This document shows positions 25,300 to 31,608 of a stretch of DNA of 32,060 nucleotides, one piece after another. Position numbers and translations under genes: made by a program. The number at the start of each line of letters is the position of its first letter. Position 1 is the stretch's first letter. The notes below the pieces were generated by a model that worked only from the letters and a program-made list of their open reading frames with translations, made no database searches and was not told the origin of the DNA. Source of the stretch: Candidatus Achromatium palustre (lineage in GTDB: Bacteria > Pseudomonadota > Gammaproteobacteria > Chromatiales > Chromatiaceae). The DNA is taken from the NCBI GenBank assembly GCA_001044195.1, contig LFCU01000078.1, positions 1 to 32,060 of the forward strand, in the 5' to 3' direction.

Positions 25300-25554
25300 A
25301 TGCGTATGCAAATTGTTTGTGCTTTTGCCCTAGTAACAGTAGCTCAATCTGCCACTTCTGCTGGCTTTGCAGATTATATCTTTACTAGTAATTCTAATGC
25401 TCAATCTGGTCAGTTGATTTTAGCTCCCAACGATTCTTATTGTCAAAGGCAATACGACTCCTGCCGATTCAGTTGCACAAGGTCAAAAACTGCAAGATAC
25501 GATGCAGTTGCTAGATGTATAGACGGTTGCATTAAACGTCATAGATGCCGTTAA
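25300..25554 (+). CDS. Secreted Cys-rich peptide (twin CX3C), copy A
   Basis: An 84-residue precursor with a signal peptide (MRMQIVCAFALVTVAQSATS, cleavage probably near TSA-GF). The mature part has six Cys at 48, 55, 59, 73, 77 and 83. C55-x3-C59 and C73-x3-C77 are separated by 13 residues, which suggests a helical hairpin held by two disulfides. It ends in a basic stretch, KRHRCR. AAAGG at 25288-25292 precedes the ATG. Copy B at 27365-27616 has the same Cys spacing and a nearly identical C-terminal half. Function unknown; a periplasmic or secreted toxin-like or binding peptide is possible. It is paired with the small zinc-ribbon gene. Confidence 0.85.
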   Translation: MRMQIVCAFALVTVAQSATSAGFADYIFTSNSNAQSGQLILAPNDSYCQRQYDSCRFSCTRSKTARYDAVARCIDGCIKRHRCR

Positions 25555-25628
25555 TTTTCTTTCCCTGCTGCCGGATTCGCCATTTTTGCATCCGATAGTT
25601 TAGCTTGACCATGATTATGGCACTAGAA

Positions 25629-25665
25629 CAGGGTGGGTTGTACCATACTCGATCCATCCTACCTG
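25629..25665. repeat. Short palindromic GGGTGGGTTG...ATCCTACC insertion
   Basis: CAGGGTGGGTTG and GATCCATCCTACCTG form an imperfect inverted repeat. It sits inside about 80 bp that are present here but absent at the matching place in copy B (near 27666), so it marks an insertion made after the duplication. Confidence 0.5.
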
Positions 25666-25775
25666 TTTGATTAACAAAGTTAAAAATAAATATATGAAAA
25701 TTTTAAGCACGTATTGAGTATTTCAATCGTTATATAGATGAGAACCTAACATAAACTAACATAGGATATAGAGAA

Positions 25776-25856
25776 ATGAAGAATGATGCAATTACAGAGC
25801 AACAAGTTGATACAAAAACAGTTAGGTATCCTAACATCTTTCACTTGATACATTGA
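25776..25856 (+). pseudogene. Truncated copy of the start of the 27756 gene
   Basis: The leader (GTTATATAGATGAGAACCTA...GAGAAATG) matches the region before 27756, and the frame opens with MKNDAITEQQVDTKT where the intact gene has MQNENNESMDQQAEAK. It ends after 26 codons at TGA. It is the remnant of the third gene of the duplicated segment. Confidence 0.55.
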
Positions 25857-25931
25857 TTCACAAAAACGAAAATCTAGGATAAATAGAATCATGAGCAAAG
25901 TTAGTTGTATTAGTGAATATCCTACCCTTTA

Positions 25932-26099
25932 ATGGAATTGTGTTTGAAGAATACTCCTTGCGATCCAGAAAGCTGGTTCGTAGGTGTCGTGTCATTGGAA
26001 GAGATAGAGTTAGATGTAGAAGAAAGTAAACAGCTCGTAAGACTTATGAAGTTTTATGGCGGGATGCTCCCGCCCTACACTCTTCCCCATCTTACTTAA
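25932..26099 (+). CDS. Possible small protein or fragment, 55 aa
   Basis: The frame from ATG 25932 reads NTPCDPESWFVGVVSLEEIE then LDVEESKQLVRLMKFYGG and looks protein-like up to there. The last part, MLPPYTLPHLT, is encoded by a perfect 7-bp palindrome (GGCGGGA 26058-26064, TCCCGCC 26068-26074) and its flank, so a repeat probably cut the gene. No good ribosome site is seen, and the family is unknown. The rest of the 800-bp space between 25555 and 26354 holds only repeats and the 25776 relic. Confidence 0.33.
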   Translation: MELCLKNTPCDPESWFVGVVSLEEIELDVEESKQLVRLMKFYGGMLPPYTLPHLT

Positions 26100-26199
26100 A
26101 TTTGACAGAAGTATCCCTCTACTGAATAACCATGTTTCATAGAGTATAAAACTCAATCAGCTTTATGCTATATGACTTCTTTATGTAATTTTTTTAAAT

Positions 26200-26284
26200 A
26201 AAAAAGCCCGTTTTTAACAATTGAACAGTTATATATAGTAAGAATGATCGAAACCTAGCATTGATCATTCTTAATCAATAATTA
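26200..26284 (+). repeat. 85-bp direct repeat D1 with perfect 10-bp hairpin
   Basis: About 88% identical to 26824-26908. It contains AAGAATGATC (26240-26249) and GATCATTCTT (26263-26272), a perfect 10-bp stem with a 13-base loop. It lies 70 bp before the start of the 26355 gene; D2 likewise lies before the zinc-ribbon copy B, so it may carry a promoter or operator. Confidence 0.75.
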
Positions 26285-26354
26285 TAGATATTTAGCAATG
26301 TGAATTGCACCCTACCTTTCTAACAATAAATTTTATGACTTAAGGAGAAAACTC

Positions 26355-26672
26355 GTGGCTTACGCATCTATTATTTTTGAAAACCCAAATACAGGATTCA
26401 TGAAGACAGCACCTGTTGGATATTCATGGACGACACTATTTTTTGGGCCTTTTCCTGCCCTATCACGGGGAGATTGGAAATGGGGGTTGATAATGCTTGT
26501 TCTTATTCCTCTTGCTGCCATTGGGATAACTGCTGCATTTGCACTAACATACAATAAACTTTACATTAAGGATTTGATTAGTGCTGGATATAAGGCTAAA
26601 TCCATTACTAATGGCAACATGGACTACGCTGCTGTAAAATTGGGATTTAATATTCCAAGACTTCAATCCTAA
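26355..26672 (+). CDS. Small membrane protein, DUF2628-like
   Basis: The GTG at 26355 is well placed behind AAGGAG at 26342-26347. The 105-residue product opens with SIIFENPNTGFMKTAPVGYS and WTTLFFGPFPALSRGDWKWG, a pattern known from small membrane proteins related to DUF2628 (N-P-x-T-G, P-x-G-x-SW, FFG, RGDWKW). One or two membrane helices cover about residues 27-65 (LIMLVLIPLAAIGITAAFAL), then YNKLYIKDLISAGYKAKS. These families are of unknown function and often occur near mobile DNA or secretion genes. The gene stands between repeats D1 and D2, separate from the duplicated cassettes around it. Confidence 0.8.
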   Translation: MAYASIIFENPNTGFMKTAPVGYSWTTLFFGPFPALSRGDWKWGLIMLVLIPLAAIGITAAFALTYNKLYIKDLISAGYKAKSITNGNMDYAAVKLGFNIPRLQS

Positions 26673-26823
26673 CAAACCAAACAAGGGTGTGTACTGCGCA
26701 CCTTTCCAAGATCTCACATTCATTTATATACGGTTTTTATCAAGTCAGGAAAGGTATGAAATGCATACCCTACTTGGCTGTTGTAAAAACCAGTTTTATG
26801 GATTTTCATCCAAAATCCAAAGA

Positions 26824-26908
26824 TAAAAAGCCCACTTTTAACGATTCAACAGTTATATATAGTAAGAATGATCGAAATCTAGCATAGATCATTCTTAATT
26901 AATAACTA
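26824..26908 (+). repeat. 85-bp direct repeat D2
   Basis: The same sequence as D1 with about ten differences. The hairpin arms AAGAATGATC (26864-26873) and GATCATTCTT (26887-26896) are unchanged while the loop has varied, which suggests the stem is under selection. About 50 bp further on, CTTTAGCGATGTGAATTG also matches a piece beyond D1 (TTTAGCAATGTGAATTG near 26290). The bases between 26673 and 26823 hold nothing I can support. Confidence 0.75.
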
Positions 26909-26970
26909 AAGTAAATTTTTTTGGTAATGCTCAAGATTAAAGCTTTAGCGATGTGAATTGAGAAATTAGC

Positions 26971-27017
26971 TTTAATAGACATTCTCCGAACCCCGTCATT
27001 CCTGCGAAAGCAGGAAT
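26971..27017. repeat. TTTAATAGACATT...CGAACCC motif plus CATTCCTGC/GCAGGAAT hairpin
   Basis: TTTAATAGACATT followed by CTCCGAACCCC resembles 31316-31341 near the IS5-type transposase. It is joined to a perfect hairpin, ATTCCTGC (26998-27005), GAAA loop, GCAGGAAT (27010-27017). The GTCATTCCTGCGAAAGCAGG palindrome is dispersed in many bacterial genomes. Confidence 0.65.
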
Positions 27018-27109
27018 CTATACCTTAATAATTGCCTTATGTGAGTTAAGATGGGAGGAGGTTTCGGATAATGTCTAATGAGAAAATTATCATAAAAAGG
27101 AGAAAAGAT

Positions 27110-27289
27110 ATGTCACAAACAAGATGTTCGGGTACAAGACAAAATAAAACCTGTCATGGCCATTTATATCGCTGTAAAAAGTGTGGACATGTAGGTTGCA
27201 ATGACAACCATTGTTCAAACCAAGGTTTTCAATATTACAAATGCTTACAATGCGGAGCAGCAAATAAGCGATCAGAAATGATCTCTTAA
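27110..27289 (+). CDS. Small zinc-ribbon-like protein, copy B
   Basis: The frame is open from 27071, but ATG 27110 has AAAAGGAG at 27095-27102 and gives 59 residues, matching the 58 of copy A, so it is the better start. It keeps every Cys and His of copy A: RCSGTR, KTCHGHLYRCKKCGHVGC, DNHC, YYKCLQCG, and the same NKRSEMIS end. Most changes are in the first dozen residues. The spacing to the next gene (75 bp) and the text of that spacer are nearly the same as in copy A. Both copies look intact, which suggests the protein is under selection. Function unknown. Confidence 0.87.
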   Translation: MSQTRCSGTRQNKTCHGHLYRCKKCGHVGCNDNHCSNQGFQYYKCLQCGAANKRSEMIS

Positions 27290-27364
27290 ATAAAAGCATA
27301 ACATAAACAAAACACATTTTAAATATATCATCCAAACTGTCTTAATTAAAATAAAGGTAATACT

Positions 27365-27616
27365 ATGCGTATGCAAATTGTTTGTGCTTTTGCACTAGCA
27401 ACAATAGCTCAATCGGCTATTTCTGCTAGCTTTGCAGATTATATCTTTACTAGTTCTAATGCTCAATCTGGTCAGTTAATTTTAGCTTCTAACCATTCTC
27501 GTTGCCAGAGGCAATACAACTCCTGCCGATTCAGTTGCACAAGGTCAAAAACTGCAAGATACGATGCAGTTGCTAGATGTATAGACGGTTGCCTTAAACG
27601 TCATAGATGCCGTTAG
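27365..27616 (+). CDS. Secreted Cys-rich peptide (twin CX3C), copy B
   Basis: An 83-residue precursor matching copy A with a one-residue deletion after the signal peptide. Cys are at 47, 54, 58, 72, 76 and 82, so the C-x6-C-x3-C-x13-C-x3-C-x5-C spacing is unchanged. The region from CRFSCTRSKTARYDAVARC to the end differs by one residue (Leu for Ile), while the signal peptide and the segment after it have diverged more. GCTACCG...CGGTAGC at about 27629-27659 could form a terminator-like stem after the gene. The neighbour 27756 follows, as its relic does in copy A. Confidence 0.87.
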   Translation: MRMQIVCAFALATIAQSAISASFADYIFTSSNAQSGQLILASNHSRCQRQYNSCRFSCTRSKTARYDAVARCIDGCLKRHRCR

Positions 27617-27755
27617 TTTTGCTTCATCGCTACCGGATTTATTTTTTGCATTCGGTAGCTTGGCGTAATACTAAATAAAAATTTTTAAGCCCGTATTAAA
27701 TACTTTGAACGTTATATAGTTAGAACCCAACATAAAACAATATAGGAATAGAGAA

Positions 27756-28769
27756 ATGCAGAATGAAAATAATGAGAGTATGGACCAACAAGCTGAAGCC
27801 AAGTCTTCAGGTGTTCTTCCATGGATATTCGGTGTTCTTTTCACATTTGGAGGCATCGGAAGCATGGGAACATCATTTTTAGGAGGATTAGCCGTAGCTA
27901 TAGCAGGTTTGGTGTTGCTTCCTCCAGTTAAGGAAATGATTGACTCAAAAATCAACGATGAAAATACCTCCTCAGTGTTTAGAGTTGTTTTCATAATTGC
28001 TATGCTTGGTCTAGGTGTAAGCCAAATGGATAGAGCAAAATTGGCAGACTTTAACAACGACCGCCCACAAATAATTGCTCAGTTAAAACAAACATTAGCA
28101 AACAAAAACTATCAACTAGTTATTTCACAAGCTCAAAAATATGCAGAGTTTGCAGATCCAGAAATTCAAAGCATGGCTGCACAAGCAAAAGCGAAGCTTG
28201 ATGAAATTGAAAAAGAAAAGTTCAACGCTAACCGCCCACAAATAATTGCATCGCTAAAGCAAAAATTAGCTAACGAGGACTATCAAGAAGTTGTTTCACA
28301 AACGCAACAATATGCAAATTTTAAAGATCCTGAACTTGAAAGTATAGTTGCACAAGCAAGAACTAAGCTAGCTGTAATTGCTGCAGAAAAAAGAGAAGCA
28401 GCAAGGAAAATAGAAGATTTTGAATTATCCCTTGCTACCGTTGAAATTACGAGTAATCTAATTGGAATTACAGTGCAAAATAAGTCTGATTTTGAGTGGA
28501 AAAATATAGTGTTGTATTTAAATCCTAAAAATGAAGGTCTTAGAGAATTAACCTTCATGGTACATCCTGTAGGCTTTAGAGCTCCAGCAGAAAAAGAAAA
28601 AGTTTACATATCCTTAAAACCATATGAGTCATTTACAGTTGCGTATAGTGACTTTGTGCATACTGATACGAAAGAGTTTTTCTCAACTGATCGCTACAAG
28701 ATAGTCCGTGTACATATAAAATGCACAGTGAGTGGAGAGCAGAAATCTGCTACATTTGAATCTGAATAA
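27756..28769 (+). CDS. Membrane protein with two 57-residue repeats
   Basis: A 337-residue protein from ATG 27756. Hydrophobic helices at about residues 20-38, 40-57 and 74-89 anchor the N-terminus. A 57-residue unit then occurs twice, NRPQIIAQLKQTLANKNYQL... from about 101 and NRPQIIASLKQKLANEDYQE... from 159. Each unit is helical and resembles TPR-like or tetratrico-type helical pairs (LKQ-x-LA-x-x-x-Y, Q-x-Y-A-x-F-x-DPE). The C-terminal third (from about 222) is a beta-rich domain (ITVQNKSDFEWKNIVLYLNP) like those found in small extracytoplasmic or DUF-type proteins. I do not recognise a specific family. The 5' end was part of the duplicated segment: its relic is at 25776-25856. A terminator follows. 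Confidence 0.82.
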   Translation: MQNENNESMDQQAEAKSSGVLPWIFGVLFTFGGIGSMGTSFLGGLAVAIAGLVLLPPVKEMIDSKINDENTSSVFRVVFIIAMLGLGVSQMDRAKLADFNNDRPQIIAQLKQTLANKNYQLVISQAQKYAEFADPEIQSMAAQAKAKLDEIEKEKFNANRPQIIASLKQKLANEDYQEVVSQTQQYANFKDPELESIVAQARTKLAVIAAEKREAARKIEDFELSLATVEITSNLIGITVQNKSDFEWKNIVLYLNPKNEGLRELTFMVHPVGFRAPAEKEKVYISLKPYESFTVAYSDFVHTDTKEFFSTDRYKIVRVHIKCTVSGEQKSATFESE

Positions 28770-28780
28770 TGACTAAATAA

Positions 28781-28809
28781 CCACCAGACGAAATCTGGTG
28801 GGTTTAGTT
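28781..28809 (+). terminator. Rho-independent terminator
   Basis: CCACCAGA (28781-28788) and TCTGGTGG (28794-28801) form a perfect 8-bp GC-containing stem with loop CGAAA, extended by AA/TT-type flanks and followed by GTTTAGTT. It lies 11 bp after the stop of the 27756 gene. Confidence 0.68.
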
Positions 28810-28812
28810 CGT

Positions 28813-28926
28813 AGCCAGGTAGGGTGGGCAAATGTCTGTATCGTTTGCCCACGCAAACCAAACACCAAAGATAAATTATTTGACAATTTACGTGGGCACG
28901 ATGAGACCGTGCCACCCTACCTGGCT
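28813..28926. mobile_element. 114-bp MITE-like element with 17-bp terminal inverted repeats
   Basis: It opens AGCCAGGTAGGGTGGGCA and closes TGCCACCCTACCTGGCT, an almost perfect terminal inverted repeat. Inner GTGGGCA/TGCCCAC words allow further folding. It has no coding capacity. Together with the fragment at 29031-29059 it accounts for about half of the 332-bp gap before the Nmad2-like gene; the remainder shows nothing I can support. Confidence 0.75.
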
Positions 28927-29030
28927 TGCAAACAGGAACCATGATCTCCTTCAAAGAGAAGATTACAGGGACCTCTTTAGGGAATATAGATATTGATCCA
29001 GCAGTTTTGATGACAAGATAGCAGAGTAAT

Positions 29031-29059
29031 TGGGTTGGCGGCTTTATCGTCGACTCAAC
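29031..29059. repeat. GGGTTGGCGGCTTTATCGTC repeat fragment
   Basis: Resembles the left third of the element at 23865-23964 (GGGTTAGCGGCTTCATCACC) and the fragment at 29918-29942. It lies about 40 bp before the start of the Nmad2-like gene. Confidence 0.5.
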
Positions 29060-29101
29060 AACATGTTTTTCAATAGATCTTTAATCACATGAGGAATAAA
29101 T

Positions 29102-29836
29102 ATGAAATCTTGGCAAATACTTGGACGCGAATTACCTCATAATTTTACTTTCTATACTTACAAGGTAAAATATGATATGGGCTGTGCTCCTAATCCTCAT
29201 CACAAAATATGTACTTTGGCGATTTGTAAACCAAAAATTAGAGCCACTGCAAAACCAGGTGATGTGATTGTAGGACTTGGCTGTAAATCTAACAATGACA
29301 ACGAAACGCGAGTTATTTATTGCATGATTGTAGAGGATGTAATTTCGTGGTCTGAATACATCGATAGGTGTAAGAAAAATGAATATCCAGAACGGATACC
29401 GACCACAGATACGGACTACGGTGATTGCATTTGGGAAAACGCTGACAAGTATCAACTGGTGCGATCTTCATGGTCTGGACATGATGGAGAAGATTTTTTT
29501 CATAGAGATGTAATATCAGGAAAATATGTTCTTATAAGCAAGCTGTTCTGGTATTTTGGAAAAAATAATTCGTCAGGCGAAAATGTTTATTTGCCTGATT
29601 CCTTGTATGAAGTTGTACCAGGAAGGGGACATAGATCTATTTCTAATAAAGAATATAGAAACAATCTTTTAAACGAGTTCTTTCCGAAATTACCAGAAAC
29701 ACCAGGGTGTTATGGTGTTCCAGCTATTACACCTGAAATTACCAAAAGGACTTGTACTAGAACCAAGTGCAGCAATAATCATCGAGGTAACGTAGTAAGG
29801 CGCAATAATCAACGGACATCGTGCCATATGTCATAA
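29102..29836 (+). CDS. Nmad2-like protein (nucleotide modification associated domain)
   Basis: A 244-residue protein; ATG 29102 has GAGGA at 29091-29095. The N-terminus, KYDMGCAPNPHHKICTLAIC followed by KPKIRATAKPGDVIVGLG, fits Nmad2: a Gly-x-x-PNP-x-H, CTLA-x-CKP-x-IR, and GD-x-x-VG-x-G series. The later YCMIVEDVISWSEY, a GD-x-IW segment and VLISKLFWYFG also fit. Nmad domains were predicted to act with modified nucleotides in phage and bacterial DNA; direct functional proof is limited. The last 35 residues are basic and Cys-rich (TKRTCTRTKCSNNHRGN...) and may be an added nucleic-acid-binding tail. There is no neighbouring modification enzyme. The gene lies between two fragments of the same palindromic repeat. 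Confidence 0.8.
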   Translation: MKSWQILGRELPHNFTFYTYKVKYDMGCAPNPHHKICTLAICKPKIRATAKPGDVIVGLGCKSNNDNETRVIYCMIVEDVISWSEYIDRCKKNEYPERIPTTDTDYGDCIWENADKYQLVRSSWSGHDGEDFFHRDVISGKYVLISKLFWYFGKNNSSGENVYLPDSLYEVVPGRGHRSISNKEYRNNLLNEFFPKLPETPGCYGVPAITPEITKRTCTRTKCSNNHRGNVVRRNNQRTSCHMS

Positions 29837-29917
29837 AAAATATTTGACATTTTTTAATGTAAAACAGACAATTTTAAAATGACTTACATGAAGGCACCTA
29901 GAGCATTGTAAGTCGTC

Positions 29918-29942
29918 GGGTTGGCGATCCTATCGTCAATCC
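29918..29942. repeat. GGGTTGGCGATCCTATCGTC repeat fragment
   Basis: A second fragment of the family seen at 23877-23901 and 29031-29059, here between the Nmad2-like gene and the 30023 gene, in the same orientation. Confidence 0.5.
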
Positions 29943-30022
29943 ATAATAATATTTAGTAAATAGCAGATTGTTTGTTAAACATAGCACCCTGATCTTAAGT
30001 AAAACATAGAAGATAAACTACA

Positions 30023-30892
30023 ATGAATGCTGATACAAAACATAGTAACAGAAACATAATAACCTATATAGCATCTACTTTAGGTGTAATAGCTTCTGTT
30101 ATGGGATTTATCGTTATTTTCTTTCCAAATGCCTTCAATTTAGAGTTATGGCTTGAACACTCTAAAATAGTCATCGAAGGTGCAAAATTTGATGACAAGA
30201 AGGCATCTGCAATAATGCTACAACGTCTTAATTCTATCAGCACTGAAGATACAATTAAGATGTGGAAAAGACTTACAGGCACAGAACAGACCATAAAATC
30301 TAACAATATACAATTTATTCATAAAATTATTGCTCATTATTATTTGCCTTATAAAAAAAATGGAGAAAATAAAGAATCGGTCGTTGTTGCTGCCTATAGT
30401 GTCCCTAAAAATCATGAATGCCATGCTTGTGAAGTTGCTTTGAGTTTCATGGAATTTGCCCCACCAGATGATAAACATGGAGATGGTTGGATTATTAGTA
30501 TAGAAGATTTATTTGTATTAAGAGATGGTGCCTGGGGTAAACCTTCTGATGGCCTGCGTGTAGAACAAATAGGTAGTCAAAGATTTGGCGTACGTCTAAA
30601 GAGTAGCTATACAAGTACTGGCGAATTTACCGAAAAAACCTCAATATACGCAAAATTAGGTGGTACATATCAATCTGTATTTGATGAAGTTACCGAAAAT
30701 GACAACGCAGGTCTTGTTGGTGAGGATGATCCAGGATACTTCAATCAAAAAAGAACAATCGAATTTCTAAATCAAGTTAGTGATTCTAATTTTTTTGATA
30801 TCAAATTATCGATTGAAATATTTGAGCAACAACGGTTATCAAGAAGCGAAAAAATTCTAACTTTTGTTGGCAGAAAGTATTCAGAACGGTAG
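30023..30892 (+). CDS. Single-span membrane protein of unknown function (CHAC motif)
   Basis: A 289-residue protein from ATG 30023; only a weak AGAAG precedes it. One membrane helix covers about residues 13-34 (IASTLGVIASVMGFIVIFF), leaving a large, probably extracytoplasmic domain. That domain contains HECHACEVALSFMEF (about 130-144), a C-x2-C pair that may form a disulfide or bind metal, followed by WIISIEDLFVLRDGAWGKPS and a beta-rich region. I recall similar CHAC/G-x-WG patterns in uncharacterised proteins but cannot name a family. The stop codon TAG at 30890-30892 is inside the inverted-repeat end of the element at 30888-31037, so the original C-terminus may have been altered. Confidence 0.78.
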   Translation: MNADTKHSNRNIITYIASTLGVIASVMGFIVIFFPNAFNLELWLEHSKIVIEGAKFDDKKASAIMLQRLNSISTEDTIKMWKRLTGTEQTIKSNNIQFIHKIIAHYYLPYKKNGENKESVVVAAYSVPKNHECHACEVALSFMEFAPPDDKHGDGWIISIEDLFVLRDGAWGKPSDGLRVEQIGSQRFGVRLKSSYTSTGEFTEKTSIYAKLGGTYQSVFDEVTENDNAGLVGEDDPGYFNQKRTIEFLNQVSDSNFFDIKLSIEIFEQQRLSRSEKILTFVGRKYSER

Positions 30893-31037
30893 GAGGGGGT
30901 AGAGCGAAGCTAAACCCATCAAATCCATCCAATAAGATATTGTTATGCCATGCTTTTTTCATTATTTTAGATTGATACAAAGGTTGCGAATGTAATTTTT
31001 GAATGATGAGTTGCGCTTCGCTCTATCCATCCTACGA
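30888..31037. mobile_element. 150-bp MITE-like element with GTAGGA...GAGCGAAGC ends
   Basis: The left end GGTAGGAGGGGGTAGAGCGA is the inverted repeat, with few mismatches, of the right end (GCTTCGCTCTATCCATCCTA, to about 31037). It carries no gene. Repeats with GTAGGATGG-x-TAGAGCGAAGC ends are common in proteobacteria and cyanobacteria. Its first bases supply the stop of the preceding gene. Confidence 0.72.
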
Positions 31038-31047
31038 GCTTACAAAG

Positions 31048-31221
31048 GCAGGGGTATTCTGAAGGCAGATTAATTACTTTTTGGAAGATATCTTCTAAGG
31101 ATAATCCGTCCTGTTTAAGGTTATATGTAGCATGAATTTTATGGCAATATGCTTTCGTCCTATGATACTGAAAGCCATTATTTTCTAGTACATTTCGACT
31201 TGGGCTAAAAGTAATCGGGTA
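31048..31221 (-). pseudogene. Possible coding relic
   Basis: On the minus strand a stop-free stretch reads PITFSPSRNVLENNGFQYHR, then TKAYCHKIHATYNLKQDGLS and LEDIFQKVINLPSEYPC. It looks protein-like, has no start or ribosome site, and runs into the repeat at 30888-31037. I cannot assign a family. It may be chance. Confidence 0.25.
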
Positions 31222-31315
31222 CTAATCAAGCCATACCATAATTGAGAATTAAAGAATACGAATAACGTAAAAGGTACCTCGCCCAGATGACAGCGATGAT
31301 ATTAAATAAATAAAG

Positions 31316-31343
31316 TTTAATAGACATTATTCGAAACCCTATT
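31316..31343. repeat. Possible IS end motif (TTTAATAGACATTATTCGAA)
   Basis: This word matches 26971-26995 in most positions. It lies about 270 bp beyond the 3' end of the IS5-type transposase, so it could be that element's terminal repeat, but the other end is outside the window. Bases 31344-31608 between it and the transposase stop are very AT-rich, and I see no gene in them. Confidence 0.35.
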
Positions 31344-31608
31344 ACCATATTATTTATAGTTGAAATTTTAACTGTCTTTAATATGTATATTATAAAATAC
31401 TTAAATAATAAATCTATTAAAAACACAGTATATTAATACTTTGATGTCAAGTTATAAAGCAATCAAATGATTTCATTATAAAAGTCACTATTTTATAATG
31501 ATTATCTATAAATCAAATGTTTATTAAAAAACGATAAAATCAGATAAATTTAACCTCATGTTTCTTTTAAAGTAATTATAAAAATTGCTATAAAATATAA
31601 CTAATTTG

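Noticed and set aside
26687-26887. 66-codon gene upstream of zinc-ribbon copy B
   Set aside because: No ribosome site, no protein-like composition, and its end lies in repeat D2.
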